Notes: generated by a model from the sequence alone, not told the origin. A stretch of DNA of 64,000 nt from SCTD01 sp963781675 (GCA_963781675.1 CAWAGF010000006.1:496001-560000); one strand, 5' to 3'. Counted from the first letter of the stretch, positions 24,738 through 36,045 are shown. Numbers and translations are program-made.

Positions 24738-25649
24738 TCAGGCGGTGTGGGCGGTCTCGAACGCCTTGAGCAGCCGGTCCAGCGGGCTGTCCAGCCCCCA
24801 GCGGTCCGCCAGCGCGACCAGCCGCTCCGGGTCGCGCGGCGCCCGCGGCAGCGCGTCGTCCAGCTCGGGCACCGGCAGGTCGCGCACCGCGCGGGTCACC
24901 GCCGGCGCGACCGCGAGGTAGTCGCGGGCAGCCTCCAGCTTGGCGCGCGCCCCGGCCGGGAAGCCGTCCTGCTCGCCGGCGTCCAGCGCCGCGACGATCC
25001 CCTCGACCGTCCCGAACCGGCTGACCAGCGCGGCGGCCGTCTTGTCGCCGACGCCCTTGACGCCGGGCAGCCCGTCGGACGGGTCCCCGCGCAGCACGGC
25101 GTACTCCGCGTAGGCCGTCCCCGGGATGCCGTACTTCGCCGCGACGGTGCCCGGCGTGTAGGGCTTCATCTTCTCGACCGTGTAGAGCACGCGGACCGGT
25201 CCCTCGTCGCGCACCAGCTGGAACATGTCGCGGTCGCCGGTGACGACGTCCACCGCGCCGGACTCGCGCGCGGACAGGGTGCCGAGCACGTCGTCCGCCT
25301 CGTACCCCTCCACCCCGGTCGTCGCGATGCCCACCGCGTCGAGCACCTCCAGCAGGATCCCGACCTGGTGGGGGAGCGTCTCCGGTTCGGCCTCCGCGCC
25401 GTTCTCGGTGAGCCGGTGCGACTTGTACGACGGGATCGCCGCGACCCGGAACGCCGGCCGCCAGTCGTGGTCCAGGCACGCGACCAGGCGCGCCGGCCGG
25501 GTGTCCTTCACGATCCGCGCGACCAGGTCGATGGTGCCGCGCACCAGGTTGACGGGCGAGCCGTCCGGCGCCGTGACGGACTCGGGCACGCCGTGGAAGG
25601 CGCGGTACCAGAGCGAGGGGGCGTCGAGCAGGGTCAGCTGTCCAGGCAC
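24738..25649 (-). CDS. 5'-3' exonuclease (FEN-like, PolI N-terminal-type)
   Basis: A stand-alone 303-residue homologue of the 5' nuclease domain of DNA polymerase I, known in many actinobacteria. LLDAPSLWYRAFHG opens the PIN-like fold; the metal site is built by VACLDHD, GYEADDVLGTL and VTGDRDMFQLV, and the helix-hairpin-helix is GDPSDGLPGVKGVGDKTAAALV. It probably removes flaps or RNA primers in replication and repair. It starts at GTG 25649 and is divergent from the acyl-CoA dehydrogenase gene 44 bp away. The minus-strand hexamer CAGGCT 6 bases before the start is a poor -10. Confidence 0.9.
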   Translation of the reverse strand: MPGQLTLLDAPSLWYRAFHGVPESVTAPDGSPVNLVRGTIDLVARIVKDTRPARLVACLDHDWRPAFRVAAIPSYKSHRLTENGAEAEPETLPHQVGILLEVLDAVGIATTGVEGYEADDVLGTLSARESGAVDVVTGDRDMFQLVRDEGPVRVLYTVEKMKPYTPGTVAAKYGIPGTAYAEYAVLRGDPSDGLPGVKGVGDKTAAALVSRFGTVEGIVAALDAGEQDGFPAGARAKLEAARDYLAVAPAVTRAVRDLPVPELDDALPRAPRDPERLVALADRWGLDSPLDRLLKAFETAHTA

Positions 25650-25681
25650 GTCCTGAGCCTGCCACCTCGGGGCTCCGGCGA

Positions 25682-25687
25682 TACCGT
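25682..25687 (+). promoter_or_regulatory. Candidate leaderless -10 of the acyl-CoA dehydrogenase gene
   Basis: TACCGT, 6 bases before the ATG at 25694, with no ribosome-binding site between. Confidence 0.45.
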
Positions 25688-25693
25688 GACGCC

Positions 25694-26839
25694 ATGCCGA
25701 CCGTCGTCCGCTCGCTGCCGTCCGCCGAGGCCGAGGCCCTGCTGGAGCTCACCCGCGACCTGGTCGAGGGGGAGGTGGCCCCGCGCGCTGCCGAGTTCGA
25801 GAGCCGCGCGGAGTTCCCGCGCGAGCTGTTCCGCACGCTGGGCAAGGCCGGGCTGCTGGGGCTGGCCTACGACGAGGAGCTCGGCGGCGGCGGCCAGCCG
25901 TACGAGGTCTACCTGCAGGTGCTCGAGGAGCTGAGCCGAGGCTGGCTCGCGGTGGGCGTCGGCGTCAGCGTGCACACGCTGTCGTGCTACCCGGTGGCGG
26001 CGTTCGGGACGGCGGAGCAGAAGGACCGCTGGCTGCCGGAGATGCTCGGCGGCGAGCTGCTCGGGGCGTACTGCCTGTCCGAGGCCGGCAGCGGGTCGGA
26101 CGCCGCTGCGCTGGTGACGCGGGCGGTCCGCGACGGCGACGACTACGTCGTCGACGGCACCAAGGCGTGGGTCACGCACGGCGGCCACGCCGACTTCTAC
26201 AACCTCATGGTCCGCACGGGAGGCCCTGGCCCCAAGGGGATCTCCTGCCTGCTGGCCGCCTCGGACACGCCCGGCCTGCTGCCGCAGCCGCCCGAGAAGA
26301 AGATGGGCCTGCGGTCGAGCCCGACGGCCAGCATCACGCTCGAGGGCGCGCGGGTGCCGGCCGACCGGCTGCTCGGCGAGGAGGGCGTGGGCTTCCGGAT
26401 CGCCCTGTCCGCGCTGGACGGCGGGCGCCTCGGCATCGCCGCGTGCGCCGTCGGGCACGCGCAGGCCTCGCTCGACCTGGCCGTCGACTACGCCAAGGAG
26501 CGCAAGCAGTTCGGCCAGCGCATCGCCGACTTCCAGGGGCTGTCGTTCCTGCTCGCCGACATGGCCACGCAGGTGGAGGCGGCCCGGTCGCTCTACCTGT
26601 CGGCGGCCCGGCTGCGCGACGCCGGCCGGCCGTACGGCCCGCAGGCGTCGATGGCCAAGCTCTTCTGCACCGACACCGCCATGCGGGTGGCGACGGACGC
26701 GGTGCAGGTGCTCGGCGGGTACGGCTACGTCGAGGACTTCCCGGCCGAGCGCTACCTGCGCGAGGCCAAGATCATGCAGATCTTCGAGGGCACCAACCAG
26801 ATCCAGCGCCTGGTCATCGGCCGCTCCCTCACGTCGTGA
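25694..26839 (+). CDS. Acyl-CoA dehydrogenase
   Basis: FAD enzyme that introduces a double bond in an acyl-CoA thioester (fatty acid or branched amino-acid breakdown). Motifs: GAYCLSEAGSGSDAAAL (FAD/substrate), DGTKAWVTHGGHAD, ERKQFGQRIADFQG, VQVLGGYGYVEDFPAERYLREAKI, and the catalytic Glu in IFEGTNQIQRLVIGR. The 381 aa are normal. It overlaps the Lrp-type regulator gene by 4 bp (GTGA), suggesting regulation by that factor. The exact chain-length substrate cannot be told. Confidence 0.93.
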   Translation: MPTVVRSLPSAEAEALLELTRDLVEGEVAPRAAEFESRAEFPRELFRTLGKAGLLGLAYDEELGGGGQPYEVYLQVLEELSRGWLAVGVGVSVHTLSCYPVAAFGTAEQKDRWLPEMLGGELLGAYCLSEAGSGSDAAALVTRAVRDGDDYVVDGTKAWVTHGGHADFYNLMVRTGGPGPKGISCLLAASDTPGLLPQPPEKKMGLRSSPTASITLEGARVPADRLLGEEGVGFRIALSALDGGRLGIAACAVGHAQASLDLAVDYAKERKQFGQRIADFQGLSFLLADMATQVEAARSLYLSAARLRDAGRPYGPQASMAKLFCTDTAMRVATDAVQVLGGYGYVEDFPAERYLREAKIMQIFEGTNQIQRLVIGRSLTS

Positions 26840-27300
26840 CCACCCCCCTCCCGCTCGACGAGCTCGACCGGTCGCTGCTCCGGCTGCTGGCCGAGGACGG
26901 CCGGCGCAGCTACGCCGACCTCGCCCGTGACACCGGCCTGTCGACCAGCGCGGTGCACCAGCGGGTGCGCCGGCTCGAGCAGCGCGGGGCGGTCGTCGGC
27001 TACCGCGCCGTGGTCGACCCGGTGACGGCCGGGCTGCCGCTGTCGGCCTTCATCTCCATCCAGGCCATCGACCCGGCCGCGCCCGACGACGCCCCGGACC
27101 GGCTGCGGCACCTCGAGGCGATCGAGGCGTGCCACAGCGTCGCCGGGACCGAGAGCTACATCCTCAAGGTGCGCGTGGCCGGCCCGGCCGAGCTCGAGCA
27201 GCTGCTCCAGGAGGTCCGCGCCGCGGCGGCGGTCTCCACCCGGACGACCGTCGTGCTCAGCACGCCCTGGGAGGGCCGCACGCCGCCGCCCGCGGTCTAG
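26836..27300 (+). CDS. Lrp/AsnC family transcriptional regulator
   Basis: A 154-residue feast/famine regulator. Residues about 1-60 hold the helix-turn-helix (LDELDRSLLRLLAEDGRRSYADLARDTGLSTSAVHQRVRRLE), and the rest is the RAM domain that binds amino acids and forms octamers (VAGTESYILKVRVAGPAELEQLL). The GTG start overlaps the stop of the acyl-CoA dehydrogenase gene, so the two are coupled. Lrp factors often control lysine 6-aminotransferase genes; here lat is about 13 kb away, so that link is only a possibility. Convergent with the PPOX gene, overlapping by 4 bp. Confidence 0.9.
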   Translation: MTTPLPLDELDRSLLRLLAEDGRRSYADLARDTGLSTSAVHQRVRRLEQRGAVVGYRAVVDPVTAGLPLSAFISIQAIDPAAPDDAPDRLRHLEAIEACHSVAGTESYILKVRVAGPAELEQLLQEVRAAAAVSTRTTVVLSTPWEGRTPPPAV

Positions 27301-27689
27301 CCCTTGCCCAGCACCCGGTCGACGGCGATCTCGATGACGACGCGGCGCGGGTTCTCGCTCGGCTGGCGGTAGCGGAGCGCGTAGCGGCGCACGGCCTCGG
27401 CCACCCGCTCCGGGTCGTCGCTGACCGTCGGCACCCCCTCCAGCGACAGCCAGCGCCGGCCGTCGACCTGCGCCACGACCGCGCGCGGCGAGCCGGCGCG
27501 CACGTGCGCCACCTTGCGCGAGGTGCCGTTGGTGATGACGCGCACCAGGCCGGCGTGCTCGTCCCAGGTGAAGCCGACCGCCACGACGTGCGGCGTGCCG
27601 TCGGGGCGCAGCGTCGTGAGCGTCGCGAGGTGCCGCTCGGCGAGGAAGTCCAGCTCGGGCCGGCCGAGCGCGTGCGGGTCCAGGGCCAC
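27297..27689 (-). CDS. PPOX-class F420-dependent oxidoreductase
   Basis: A 130-residue split beta-barrel protein of the pyridoxamine-phosphate-oxidase/F420 group (LATLTTLRPDGTPHVVAVGFTWDE, VITNGTSRKVAHVRAGSPRAVV, DGRRWLSLEG). Members bind FMN or F420 and reduce small molecules; the substrate is unknown. It starts at GTG 27689, 6 bases downstream of a minus-strand TAGCCT. It is divergent from the ParB-like gene, whose start is 11 bp away. Confidence 0.85.
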   Translation of the reverse strand: MALDPHALGRPELDFLAERHLATLTTLRPDGTPHVVAVGFTWDEHAGLVRVITNGTSRKVAHVRAGSPRAVVAQVDGRRWLSLEGVPTVSDDPERVAEAVRRYALRYRQPSENPRRVVIEIAVDRVLGKG

Positions 27690-27695
27690 CCGCGG

Positions 27696-27701
27696 AGGCT
27701 A
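27696..27701 (-). promoter_or_regulatory. Candidate leaderless -10 of the PPOX gene
   Basis: TAGCCT on the minus strand, ending 6 bases before the GTG at 27689. It reaches the first base of the divergent ATG at 27701, so expression of the two genes may interfere. Confidence 0.45.
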
Positions 27702-28606
27702 TGCCCGGAGTGCTTGACCTGCCGGTCCTGGGGGAGGGGCAGAGCGTGGACACCGGGTTCTCGGCTGCGGACTCCCGAGACGACTTCGCGCGCGCACGCC
27801 GTCGTGCGGTGCTGGCCCGGCTGGCCGCGCGGCTGCGCATGCGCGAGGGCGACGTCGACGTGCTCCTGCCGTTCGACGAGGTCGTGGGGGCGCTCGGCCA
27901 CCGCGGCGAGCAGTCGCTCCGGCTGCAGACGGTGGAGCTGGACAGCATCGTCGGCTCGGTCGACCGGGTGACCGGCTTCGACCGGCAGTTCCGCCCGACC
28001 AGCGACCTCACCCGGCGGCGCTTCGAGCGGCTGGCGCTGGCCGTGCGCCGCGGCCAGGACCTGCCGCCGGTCGACCTCTACCGGGTCGGCGAGGTGCACT
28101 TCGTGCGGGACGGCCACCACCGGGTCGCGGTGCTGAGGGCGCTCGGCCGCGACGTCGTCGCCGCGCACGTGACGCTGGTGCGCACCGCGGTCCAGGCCGG
28201 CAGCGACCTGCGCATCTCGGACCTGCCGCTGAAGGGGCACGAGCGGCTGTTCCGCGAGCGGGTGCCGCTGCCGGGCGCCCTCTGCAGCCGCATCGTGCTC
28301 GCGGAGCCGCACGACTGGGCGGTGCTCGCCGAGGGCGTCGAGGCGTGGGGCTTCCGCCGCATGCAGGAGCGCGGCGAGCTGCTCGACCGTGCGGCCGTGG
28401 CGCTCGCATGGTTCACCGACGAGTACGAGCCGGTCCTGTCGATGCTGCGCGAGGCCGGCCTGCACCCGGGGGAGAGCATGCAGGACGCCGCCGTCTACCT
28501 GCGCTTCGCCAAGGACCGCTACCTCGTGCTGCGCACGCACCGGTGGGACGACGACGTGGTCGAGCAGCTCAGCCTGCTGGCCGACGCGCGCCGCCGGCGC
28601 GACTGA
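27701..28606 (+). CDS. ParB/sulfiredoxin-like nuclease-domain protein
   Basis: A 301-residue protein conserved in actinobacteria. The centre matches the ParB N-terminal/sulfiredoxin-like fold (VDLYRVGEVHFVRDGHHRVAVLRALGRDVVAAHV), where DGHHR corresponds to the GxxR nucleotide-binding box. The N-terminal third is basic and helical (RARRRAVLARLAARLRMREGDVDVLLPF); the C-terminal third is helical and has no known motif. It has no helix-turn-helix of true ParB, so chromosome segregation is unlikely. The ATG follows GGAGG, but the spacing is only 3-4 bases. Confidence 0.75.
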   Translation: MPGVLDLPVLGEGQSVDTGFSAADSRDDFARARRRAVLARLAARLRMREGDVDVLLPFDEVVGALGHRGEQSLRLQTVELDSIVGSVDRVTGFDRQFRPTSDLTRRRFERLALAVRRGQDLPPVDLYRVGEVHFVRDGHHRVAVLRALGRDVVAAHVTLVRTAVQAGSDLRISDLPLKGHERLFRERVPLPGALCSRIVLAEPHDWAVLAEGVEAWGFRRMQERGELLDRAAVALAWFTDEYEPVLSMLREAGLHPGESMQDAAVYLRFAKDRYLVLRTHRWDDDVVEQLSLLADARRRRD

Positions 28607-28618
28607 CCCGGGACGTGA

Positions 28619-28647
28619 CTGAGCCCCGGCGCGCGGCCGGGGCTCAG
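28619..28647. terminator. Bidirectional terminator hairpin
   Basis: A perfect 12-bp stem (CTGAGCCCCGGC / GCCGGGGCTCAG) with a 5-base loop, between the convergent ParB-like gene and the ABC ATPase gene, 10-12 bp from each stop. Suits both directions. Confidence 0.75.
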
Positions 28648-28657
28648 CGCAGCCGCC

Positions 28658-29848
<1,191 letters not shown>

Positions 29849-29855
29849 GACGCCG

Positions 29856-30760
<905 letters not shown>

Positions 30761-30761
<1 letters not shown>

Positions 30762-31684
30762 CAGTCCTCCCCCTTCACGGTGCCCAGGTTGGTGTTGAAG
30801 CCCTTCACGAACAGGAAGGCGATGGCGATGATCATCAGGAAGAGCAGGATCGAGATCGCCGAGCCCAGACCGAGGTTGACCCGGCTGATGAGCGCGTTGT
30901 AGCCGAGCCCGCTGATGGTCTGGCTCTTGAACTGGCCGGCCGTCTGGACGTAGACGGTGTCGAAGATCCGGAAGGCGTCGAGCGCGCGGAACAGCAGCGC
31001 GACGAGGATCGCCGACTTCATGTTCGGCAGCGTCACCTTCCACAGCCGCTGCCAGGCCGTAGCGCCGTCGACCTTCGCCGCCTCCTGCAGCTCCTCCGGC
31101 ACGGTCGCGAGGCCGGCCAGCAGCAGCAGCGACATGAACGGCGTGGTCTTCCAGACCTCGGTGACGATGATGGTCGCGAAGGAGCCGACGGTGCCGCCCA
31201 GCGGGTTGGCGTCGCCGAGGAAGCCGGTGTCCGGCTGCACCGCGAAGCGGAACGCGAACGCCGCGATGACGGTGATGATCCCGTACGGGATGAGGATCGC
31301 GGTGCGCACCGTGCGCCGGCCGAACACCGCCCGGTGCATCACCAGTGCGAAGGCCAGGCCGATGACGAGCTCGACCGCCACCGAGATGACGGTGATGAGC
31401 GCGGTGGCGAGCACAGCCTCCCACCACACGCCGCTGGTGAGGATGAGGACGTAGTTGTCCAGTCCGACGAAGGCGTTCTCCTCGGGCACGCGCAGGTCGT
31501 AGCGGAACAGGCTCAGGTAGACGGCGTAGGCGATCGGGTAGGCGGTGACCAGCAGCATGATGATCGCCGCGGGGGCGGCCAGCTTGAGCCCGAGGTTGCG
31601 CTCGGCGCGCGCCCGGTCCGTGGTCTTGACCGGACCGCCCGAGGGCCGCCGGTGCGCGGGAGCAGAGGTGGTGGTCGCCGTCAT
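30761..31684 (-). CDS. Carbohydrate ABC transporter permease, MalF type
   Basis: A 307-residue permease partner with six predicted membrane helices and the EAA loop EAAKVDGATAWQRLWKVTLPNMKSA. The N-terminal 30 residues are polar (TTDRARAERNLGLKLAAPAAI). Its ATG follows the stop of the solute-binding protein gene (31685) with no gap. Together with the MalG-type subunit and the ATPase it forms the translocation pore. Confidence 0.92.
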
Positions 31685-32948
31685 CTAGAGCACCGCCTGG
31701 CTGTCGAGGGCCCGCTCGAGCAGGTCCTTGAGCTCGTCGTAGGACCTGTCGGGGTCGATCGACTGCATCGGGTGCAGCACCTGCCGGACCGCCAGCGAGA
31801 TGTCGTTGTACTGCGGGGAGACCGGCCGGGGCGCGGCGTTCTCCAGCTGCGTCGTCATGATGGGCAGGAACGGCAGCTGCCTTCAGCAGCTCGGGGTCCT
31901 TGCCCAGCGCGCGCAGCACCGACGGCTGCCCGCCGACGGTGGCGATGGTCCGCTGCTGCTCGGGCTTGGTCAGGCAGTTGACGGCGGCGAGCGCCGCCTC
32001 GCGGTCCTTGGTGTAGCTGCCGATCCCGAGGTTGTAGCCACCCAGCGCCGGCCGGGCCGGCTGGTCCGGGAGCACCTGCGGGTAGGGCGCGTAGCCGTAG
32101 TCCTTGGCCAGCTCCGGGTCGGCCTCGAGCACGCTCGGGTAGACGTACGGCCAGTTGAGCATGAAGCCGGAGTCGCTGTCGGCGGACTCGAACGCGAGGC
32201 GGTTGTCGTCCTCGCCGGAGGTCGAGAGAGCGGCCGGCGCGGCGGCCGACTCGCTGTACCGCTTCATGACCTCGAGCGCCTTCTTCGTCGGCTCCTTCGG
32301 CAGGTCGAGCTCGGTGGTGCCGTCTTCGCCGGGCTTCACCAGCGAGCCGCCGGCGCTCTCGACGAGCGCGTTGAAGAAGACGACCAGGCTCTCCGCCCGC
32401 TTGCCGGTCTCCTGCACCTTGACGCCGAGCTCCTCGGCGGTGTCGAGCAGCTCGTCCCAGGTCTGGGGGACCGGTCGGTCGCCGAGGACGCTCTTGCGGT
32501 ACCAGAGCAGCCGCGTGTTGCTGTTCAGGGGCGCGCCGTACTGCTTCCCGTCGAACTGCGCGCTCTCGAACGGCCCCTTCAGGACCTTGTCGGCGCTGCC
32601 GACCTCCTGCAGCTCGCCCGCCTCGAACGGGCTGATCCAGCCGGCCTTCGCGAACTCGCCGGTCCAGACGACGTCCATGCCGATGAGGTCGATGGAGTCG
32701 TCGCGCGCCGCGAGCCGGCGCACCAGCTGCTCGCGCTGCTGGTCGGGGTTCGTCGGCAGCGACTCAGCCACGATCTGGTAGGCACCAGCGGCTTCGGCGT
32801 TGCAGGCCTCGATGACGTCGGGCAGCCAGCCCTCGTTGCCGATGTACCAGTTCACCGTCGGTGCGCCGCCGGCGGTGTCGTCGCCGCCTCCGCACGCCGC
32901 CAGCGGGACGGTGCACAGGGCTGCTGCGAGCAGCGCCGCTCCGCGCAT
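31685..32948 (-). pseudogene. Sugar ABC transporter solute-binding lipoprotein, one frameshift
   Basis: Extracellular receptor of the importer. The signal peptide ends in a lipobox (VPLAAC, Cys19). The mature part follows the family pattern of extracellular solute-binding protein family 1 (NWYIGNEGW near the start, FAKAGWISPFEAGEL, GFMLNWPYVYP, PALGGYNLGIGSY). Near 31883 the frame changes: LLKA is followed in another frame by LPFLPIMTTQLENAAPRPVSP and runs to a stop at 31685, just before the permease ATG. One base change restores about 420 aa, so the break is probably a sequence error. The ATG has a strong Shine-Dalgarno (GAGGAGG). Confidence 0.8.
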
Positions 32949-32962
32949 CCCGACCTCCTCGT

Positions 32963-32987
32963 CGTGATCGCCGTCCCGTTGATCACG
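32963..32987. promoter_or_regulatory. Possible operator before the sugar importer operon
   Basis: Dyad CGTGATC-11 bases-GATCACG, centred about 27 bp upstream of the binding-protein start. Position suits repressor binding, but no regulator gene is adjacent and the match could be chance. Confidence 0.3.
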
Positions 32988-33072
32988 GGCTCAGGCGGAC
33001 CCTGCCCCTGCGTGCCCGTGTCATGCGTGTTGCGCCGTCCTGAGATCGGCCGCCCGTGGAAGGCTCGCCGCG

Positions 33073-34275
33073 ATGTCCACCGTCCAGCTGATGCGCGCCC
33101 TCGACGCCGGCCCCGGGTGGCCGTCGGGGCTGCCGCCGCAGGGCCCGCTCGGCGATCTGAAGGTCCTGGACCTGTCGCGCGTGCTGGCCGGCCCGTACTG
33201 CTGCATGGTGCTGGCCGACCTCGGCGCGGACGTCGTCAAGGTGGAGCGGCCGGGGGTCGGCGACGACACCCGCCACTGGGGGCCGCCCTTCCACGGCGAC
33301 GACGCGGCGTACTTCTTCTCCGTGAACCGCGACCGCCGGTCGGTGGCGCTGGACCTCACGGGCGAGCCGGGGCGCGCCGTCGTGCGGCGCCTTGCGCAGG
33401 AGGCCGACGTCGTGGTCGAGAACTTCCTGCCGCGGCACCTGTCCGCGCTGGGCCTCGCCGAGCTGCGCGACGAGGCGAGCGCGGTGTGGGTGTCGGTGCG
33501 CGGCGCCGGCGGCGACGGGCCCGCCGGCGACCAGCCGGGCTACGACGTGATGGCGCAGGCGCGCAGCGGCCTGATGTCGGTGACCGGCACGACCGAGCCG
33601 ACGAAGGTGGGCGTCGCGGTGGCCGACGTCGTCACCGGCCTCTACGCCGCCGTCGGGGCGCTGGCGGGTCTGCTGGCCAGGCGTCCGCTGCGGGTGGAGG
33701 TCGGCCTGCTGGAGGCCGCCGTCAGCATGCTGGTGAACCAGGCGAGCAACGCGCTGGTCGGCGGGCGCGTCCCCCGCTTCGCCGGCAACGACCACCCGAA
33801 CATCGCGCCGTACGGGCCGGTGCCGTGCGCGGACCGCCCGCTGGTGGTGGGGGCCGGCAACGACGCGCAGTTCGCGGCGCTGGCCGCCGCCGTCGGGCTG
33901 GCCGCACCGGAGGCCTGGCGCACCAACGCCGGCCGGGTCGCCGACCGCACCGCCCTCAGGACGGCGATGCAGCAGGTGTTCTCGCAGCGCACGGCGGCCG
34001 AGTGGGCGCAGGTGCTGGACGGCGCCGGCGTGCCGTGCGCGGTCGTGCAGGACCTCTCGACGCTGCCGGACGACCCGCAGCTCGTCGCGACGGGGCAGCT
34101 GCAGGAGGTGGACCACCCCGCGGGGGCCGTGCGGGTGGTGGGCTCGCCGTACCGCCTGGACGGCGTGCGGCCACGGGTGCGCCGCGCGCCTCCGACGCTG
34201 GGTCAGCACACGGTCGAGGTCCTGACGGCGCTCGGGCTGTCGGAGTCGCAGGTGGGGGAGGTCACGGGTGGCTGA
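33073..34275 (+). CDS. Class III CoA-transferase (CaiB/BaiF family)
   Basis: Transfers CoA between organic acids through a covalent intermediate. LGDLKVLDLSRVLAGPYCCMVLADLGADVVKVERPG is the standard N-terminal signature, and PGYDVMAQARSG holds the catalytic Asp. NRDRRSVALDL and ENFLPRHL are also typical. The length of 400 aa is normal. It overlaps the next gene by 8 bp. Together with a ThDP enzyme this resembles the logic of oxalate or 2-hydroxyacyl-CoA pathways (CoA activation, then C-C cleavage), but the acid is not known. Confidence 0.92.
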   Translation: MSTVQLMRALDAGPGWPSGLPPQGPLGDLKVLDLSRVLAGPYCCMVLADLGADVVKVERPGVGDDTRHWGPPFHGDDAAYFFSVNRDRRSVALDLTGEPGRAVVRRLAQEADVVVENFLPRHLSALGLAELRDEASAVWVSVRGAGGDGPAGDQPGYDVMAQARSGLMSVTGTTEPTKVGVAVADVVTGLYAAVGALAGLLARRPLRVEVGLLEAAVSMLVNQASNALVGGRVPRFAGNDHPNIAPYGPVPCADRPLVVGAGNDAQFAALAAAVGLAAPEAWRTNAGRVADRTALRTAMQQVFSQRTAAEWAQVLDGAGVPCAVVQDLSTLPDDPQLVATGQLQEVDHPAGAVRVVGSPYRLDGVRPRVRRAPPTLGQHTVEVLTALGLSESQVGEVTGG

Positions 34276-35854
34276 GGGAGTCCGGACGGGCGGTGACGTC
34301 CTGGTCGCGGCGCTGCGCGACCTCGAGGTGGAGGTGGCCTTCGGGCTGCCGGGCGTGCACAACCTGGCTGCCTGGAAGGGGTTCTCGGGCTCCGGGGTCC
34401 GCCTGGTGGGGGTGCGGCACGAGCAGACCGCCGGCTACGCCGCCGACGGCTACGCGCGCGCGACCGGCCGGCTCGGCGTCGCCATCACGACGACCGGCCC
34501 CGGCGCGGCGAACGTCGTCGCGGCCACCGGCGAGGCGTGGTCCTGCCACTCGCCGCTGCTGGTCATCGCGACCGACATCCCGACCAGCGTGCGGCGCGAG
34601 GGGCAGTACCGCGGCGTGCTGCACGAGACGACCGACCAGGCGTCGTTCTTCCGTCCCGTCACCAAGGCGACGGTGCGGGTCGAGCGCGCCGAGGACCTGT
34701 ACGAGCAGGTGGTCACGGCGGGTCGGCTCGCCCTGCGCGCCCCTCGCCGGCCGGTCTACCTGGAGGTGCCGACCGACCTGCTGTCCGCGCCGGTGCCGGA
34801 GCCGGTGCCGGTCGAGGTGCCCCGAGGCGCCGACCAGCGGGTGCTGCGCGTGGACGAGGCGCTGGACGCGTTGCGCCGCGCCGAGCGGCCGCTGGTCTGG
34901 GCCGGTGGCGGCGCGACCGCGGCCGGCGCTTCCCGGGAGCTGACCGCCCTCGCGGAGCGGCTCGGCGCGCCGGTGCTCTCCTCGTACGGCGGTCGCGGGC
35001 TCGTCCCTGCGGACTCGCCCTCCTACGTCGGGCTGCCGCCGCACAGCCCGGAGGCGGGTGCCCTGTGGGACGCGGCCGACGTGGTGCTGGTGGTCGGGAG
35101 CGACCTGGACGCGATGAACACGCAGGGCTTCCGGCAGCCCCGGCCGCCGTCCCTCGTCGCGGTCGACCTGGCCGAGCCGGTGAACTACCCGCCGGACGTC
35201 CTGGTGCGCGCCGATGCGCGAGAAGCCCTGCTGCGCCTGGTGTTCGAGCTCCGGGAGGACCCGCCGCGCGAGCCGTGGTGGTCGCCGGTGGGGGAGCGGC
35301 CGGCGATGCCGTTCCTCGACGCGCTCGAAGCCGCGCTGCCGGAGGACGCCGTGCTCGTGGCCGACATGTGCGTGGCCGGCTACTGGTACGGCGGCTACGG
35401 GCGGGTCCGGCAGCCGCGGGGGCTGGCGTACCCGGTCGGCTGGGGCACGCTCGGCTTCGGCTTCCCGGCCTCGCTCGGCGCCGCGCTCTCCGGACGCCCC
35501 GCGGTCGCGTTGGTCGGCGACGGCGGCTTCCTGTTCGGGTGCGGCGACCTGGCGACGGCCGCGCAGGAGCACCTGCCGGTGACGGTCGTGCTCGTCGACG
35601 ACGGCGGCTACGGGATGCTCCGCTACGACTTCGTGAAGGACGGCGAGGAGCCCGTCGGGACCGAGCTCGAGCCGCCGGACTTCGTGGCGATGGCGCGCGC
35701 CTTCCGGGTGCCCGCGCGGGAGGTGACGGTCGAGGAGCTGACCGGGGCCGTCGCGGCCGGCATCGCCAGCGGCGGGCCGAACCTGCTGGTGGTCAAGGCG
35801 ACCTACGACCCGCCGCCGAACACCTCGCCCAACTGGTACCGCGCCAGGGGCTAG
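34268..35854 (+). CDS. Thiamine diphosphate-dependent enzyme (acetolactate synthase/decarboxylase superfamily)
   Basis: A 528-residue three-domain ThDP enzyme. The N-terminal Pyr domain has the catalytic Glu in VGVRHEQTAGYAADGYARATG; the middle domain has VWAGGGATAAGASREL; the C-terminal PP domain has VGDGGFLFGCGDLATAA followed by VDDGGYGML. The second Asn pair of the ThDP-Mg motif is replaced here by DDGG, which differs from acetolactate synthase. It starts at GTG 34268, within the end of the CoA-transferase gene, so the two are made together. Candidates are oxalyl-CoA or 2-hydroxyacyl-CoA lyase-like or benzoylformate decarboxylase-like activities; none is proven. Confidence 0.88.
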   Translation: MAEGVRTGGDVLVAALRDLEVEVAFGLPGVHNLAAWKGFSGSGVRLVGVRHEQTAGYAADGYARATGRLGVAITTTGPGAANVVAATGEAWSCHSPLLVIATDIPTSVRREGQYRGVLHETTDQASFFRPVTKATVRVERAEDLYEQVVTAGRLALRAPRRPVYLEVPTDLLSAPVPEPVPVEVPRGADQRVLRVDEALDALRRAERPLVWAGGGATAAGASRELTALAERLGAPVLSSYGGRGLVPADSPSYVGLPPHSPEAGALWDAADVVLVVGSDLDAMNTQGFRQPRPPSLVAVDLAEPVNYPPDVLVRADAREALLRLVFELREDPPREPWWSPVGERPAMPFLDALEAALPEDAVLVADMCVAGYWYGGYGRVRQPRGLAYPVGWGTLGFGFPASLGAALSGRPAVALVGDGGFLFGCGDLATAAQEHLPVTVVLVDDGGYGMLRYDFVKDGEEPVGTELEPPDFVAMARAFRVPAREVTVEELTGAVAAGIASGGPNLLVVKATYDPPPNTSPNWYRARG

Positions 35855-36018
35855 GGGAGCGCCGCCCCGCAGGAGGGGCAGCGGGTCCGGTGGTCCGCCA
35901 CGGGCGTGCGGCAGGCCGGGCAGTGGAACACCGGCCGGCCCCTGGGCGCGGCGGTCGGCGGCGTGCGCGTCGGCCAGCGGTCGACGGGGGAGCCGAGCAG
36001 CCGGCGGAGCCACCTCAC
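35851..36018 (-). CDS. Mini zinc-ribbon protein (55 aa)
   Basis: A short frame with GTG start: a basic N-terminal part (RWLRRLLGSPVDRWP), a Pro-rich linker and a C-terminal zinc ribbon with CPAC and CPSCGAAL spaced by about 13 residues. Its stop overlaps the stop of the ThDP enzyme gene by 2-3 bp. The paired CxxC motifs make chance unlikely, but no Shine-Dalgarno is clear. Function unknown. Confidence 0.5.
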   Translation of the reverse strand: MRWLRRLLGSPVDRWPTRTPPTAAPRGRPVFHCPACRTPVADHRTRCPSCGAALP

Positions 36019-36045
36019 GGCGCGACGCTAGGGGAGGATGAGCCG

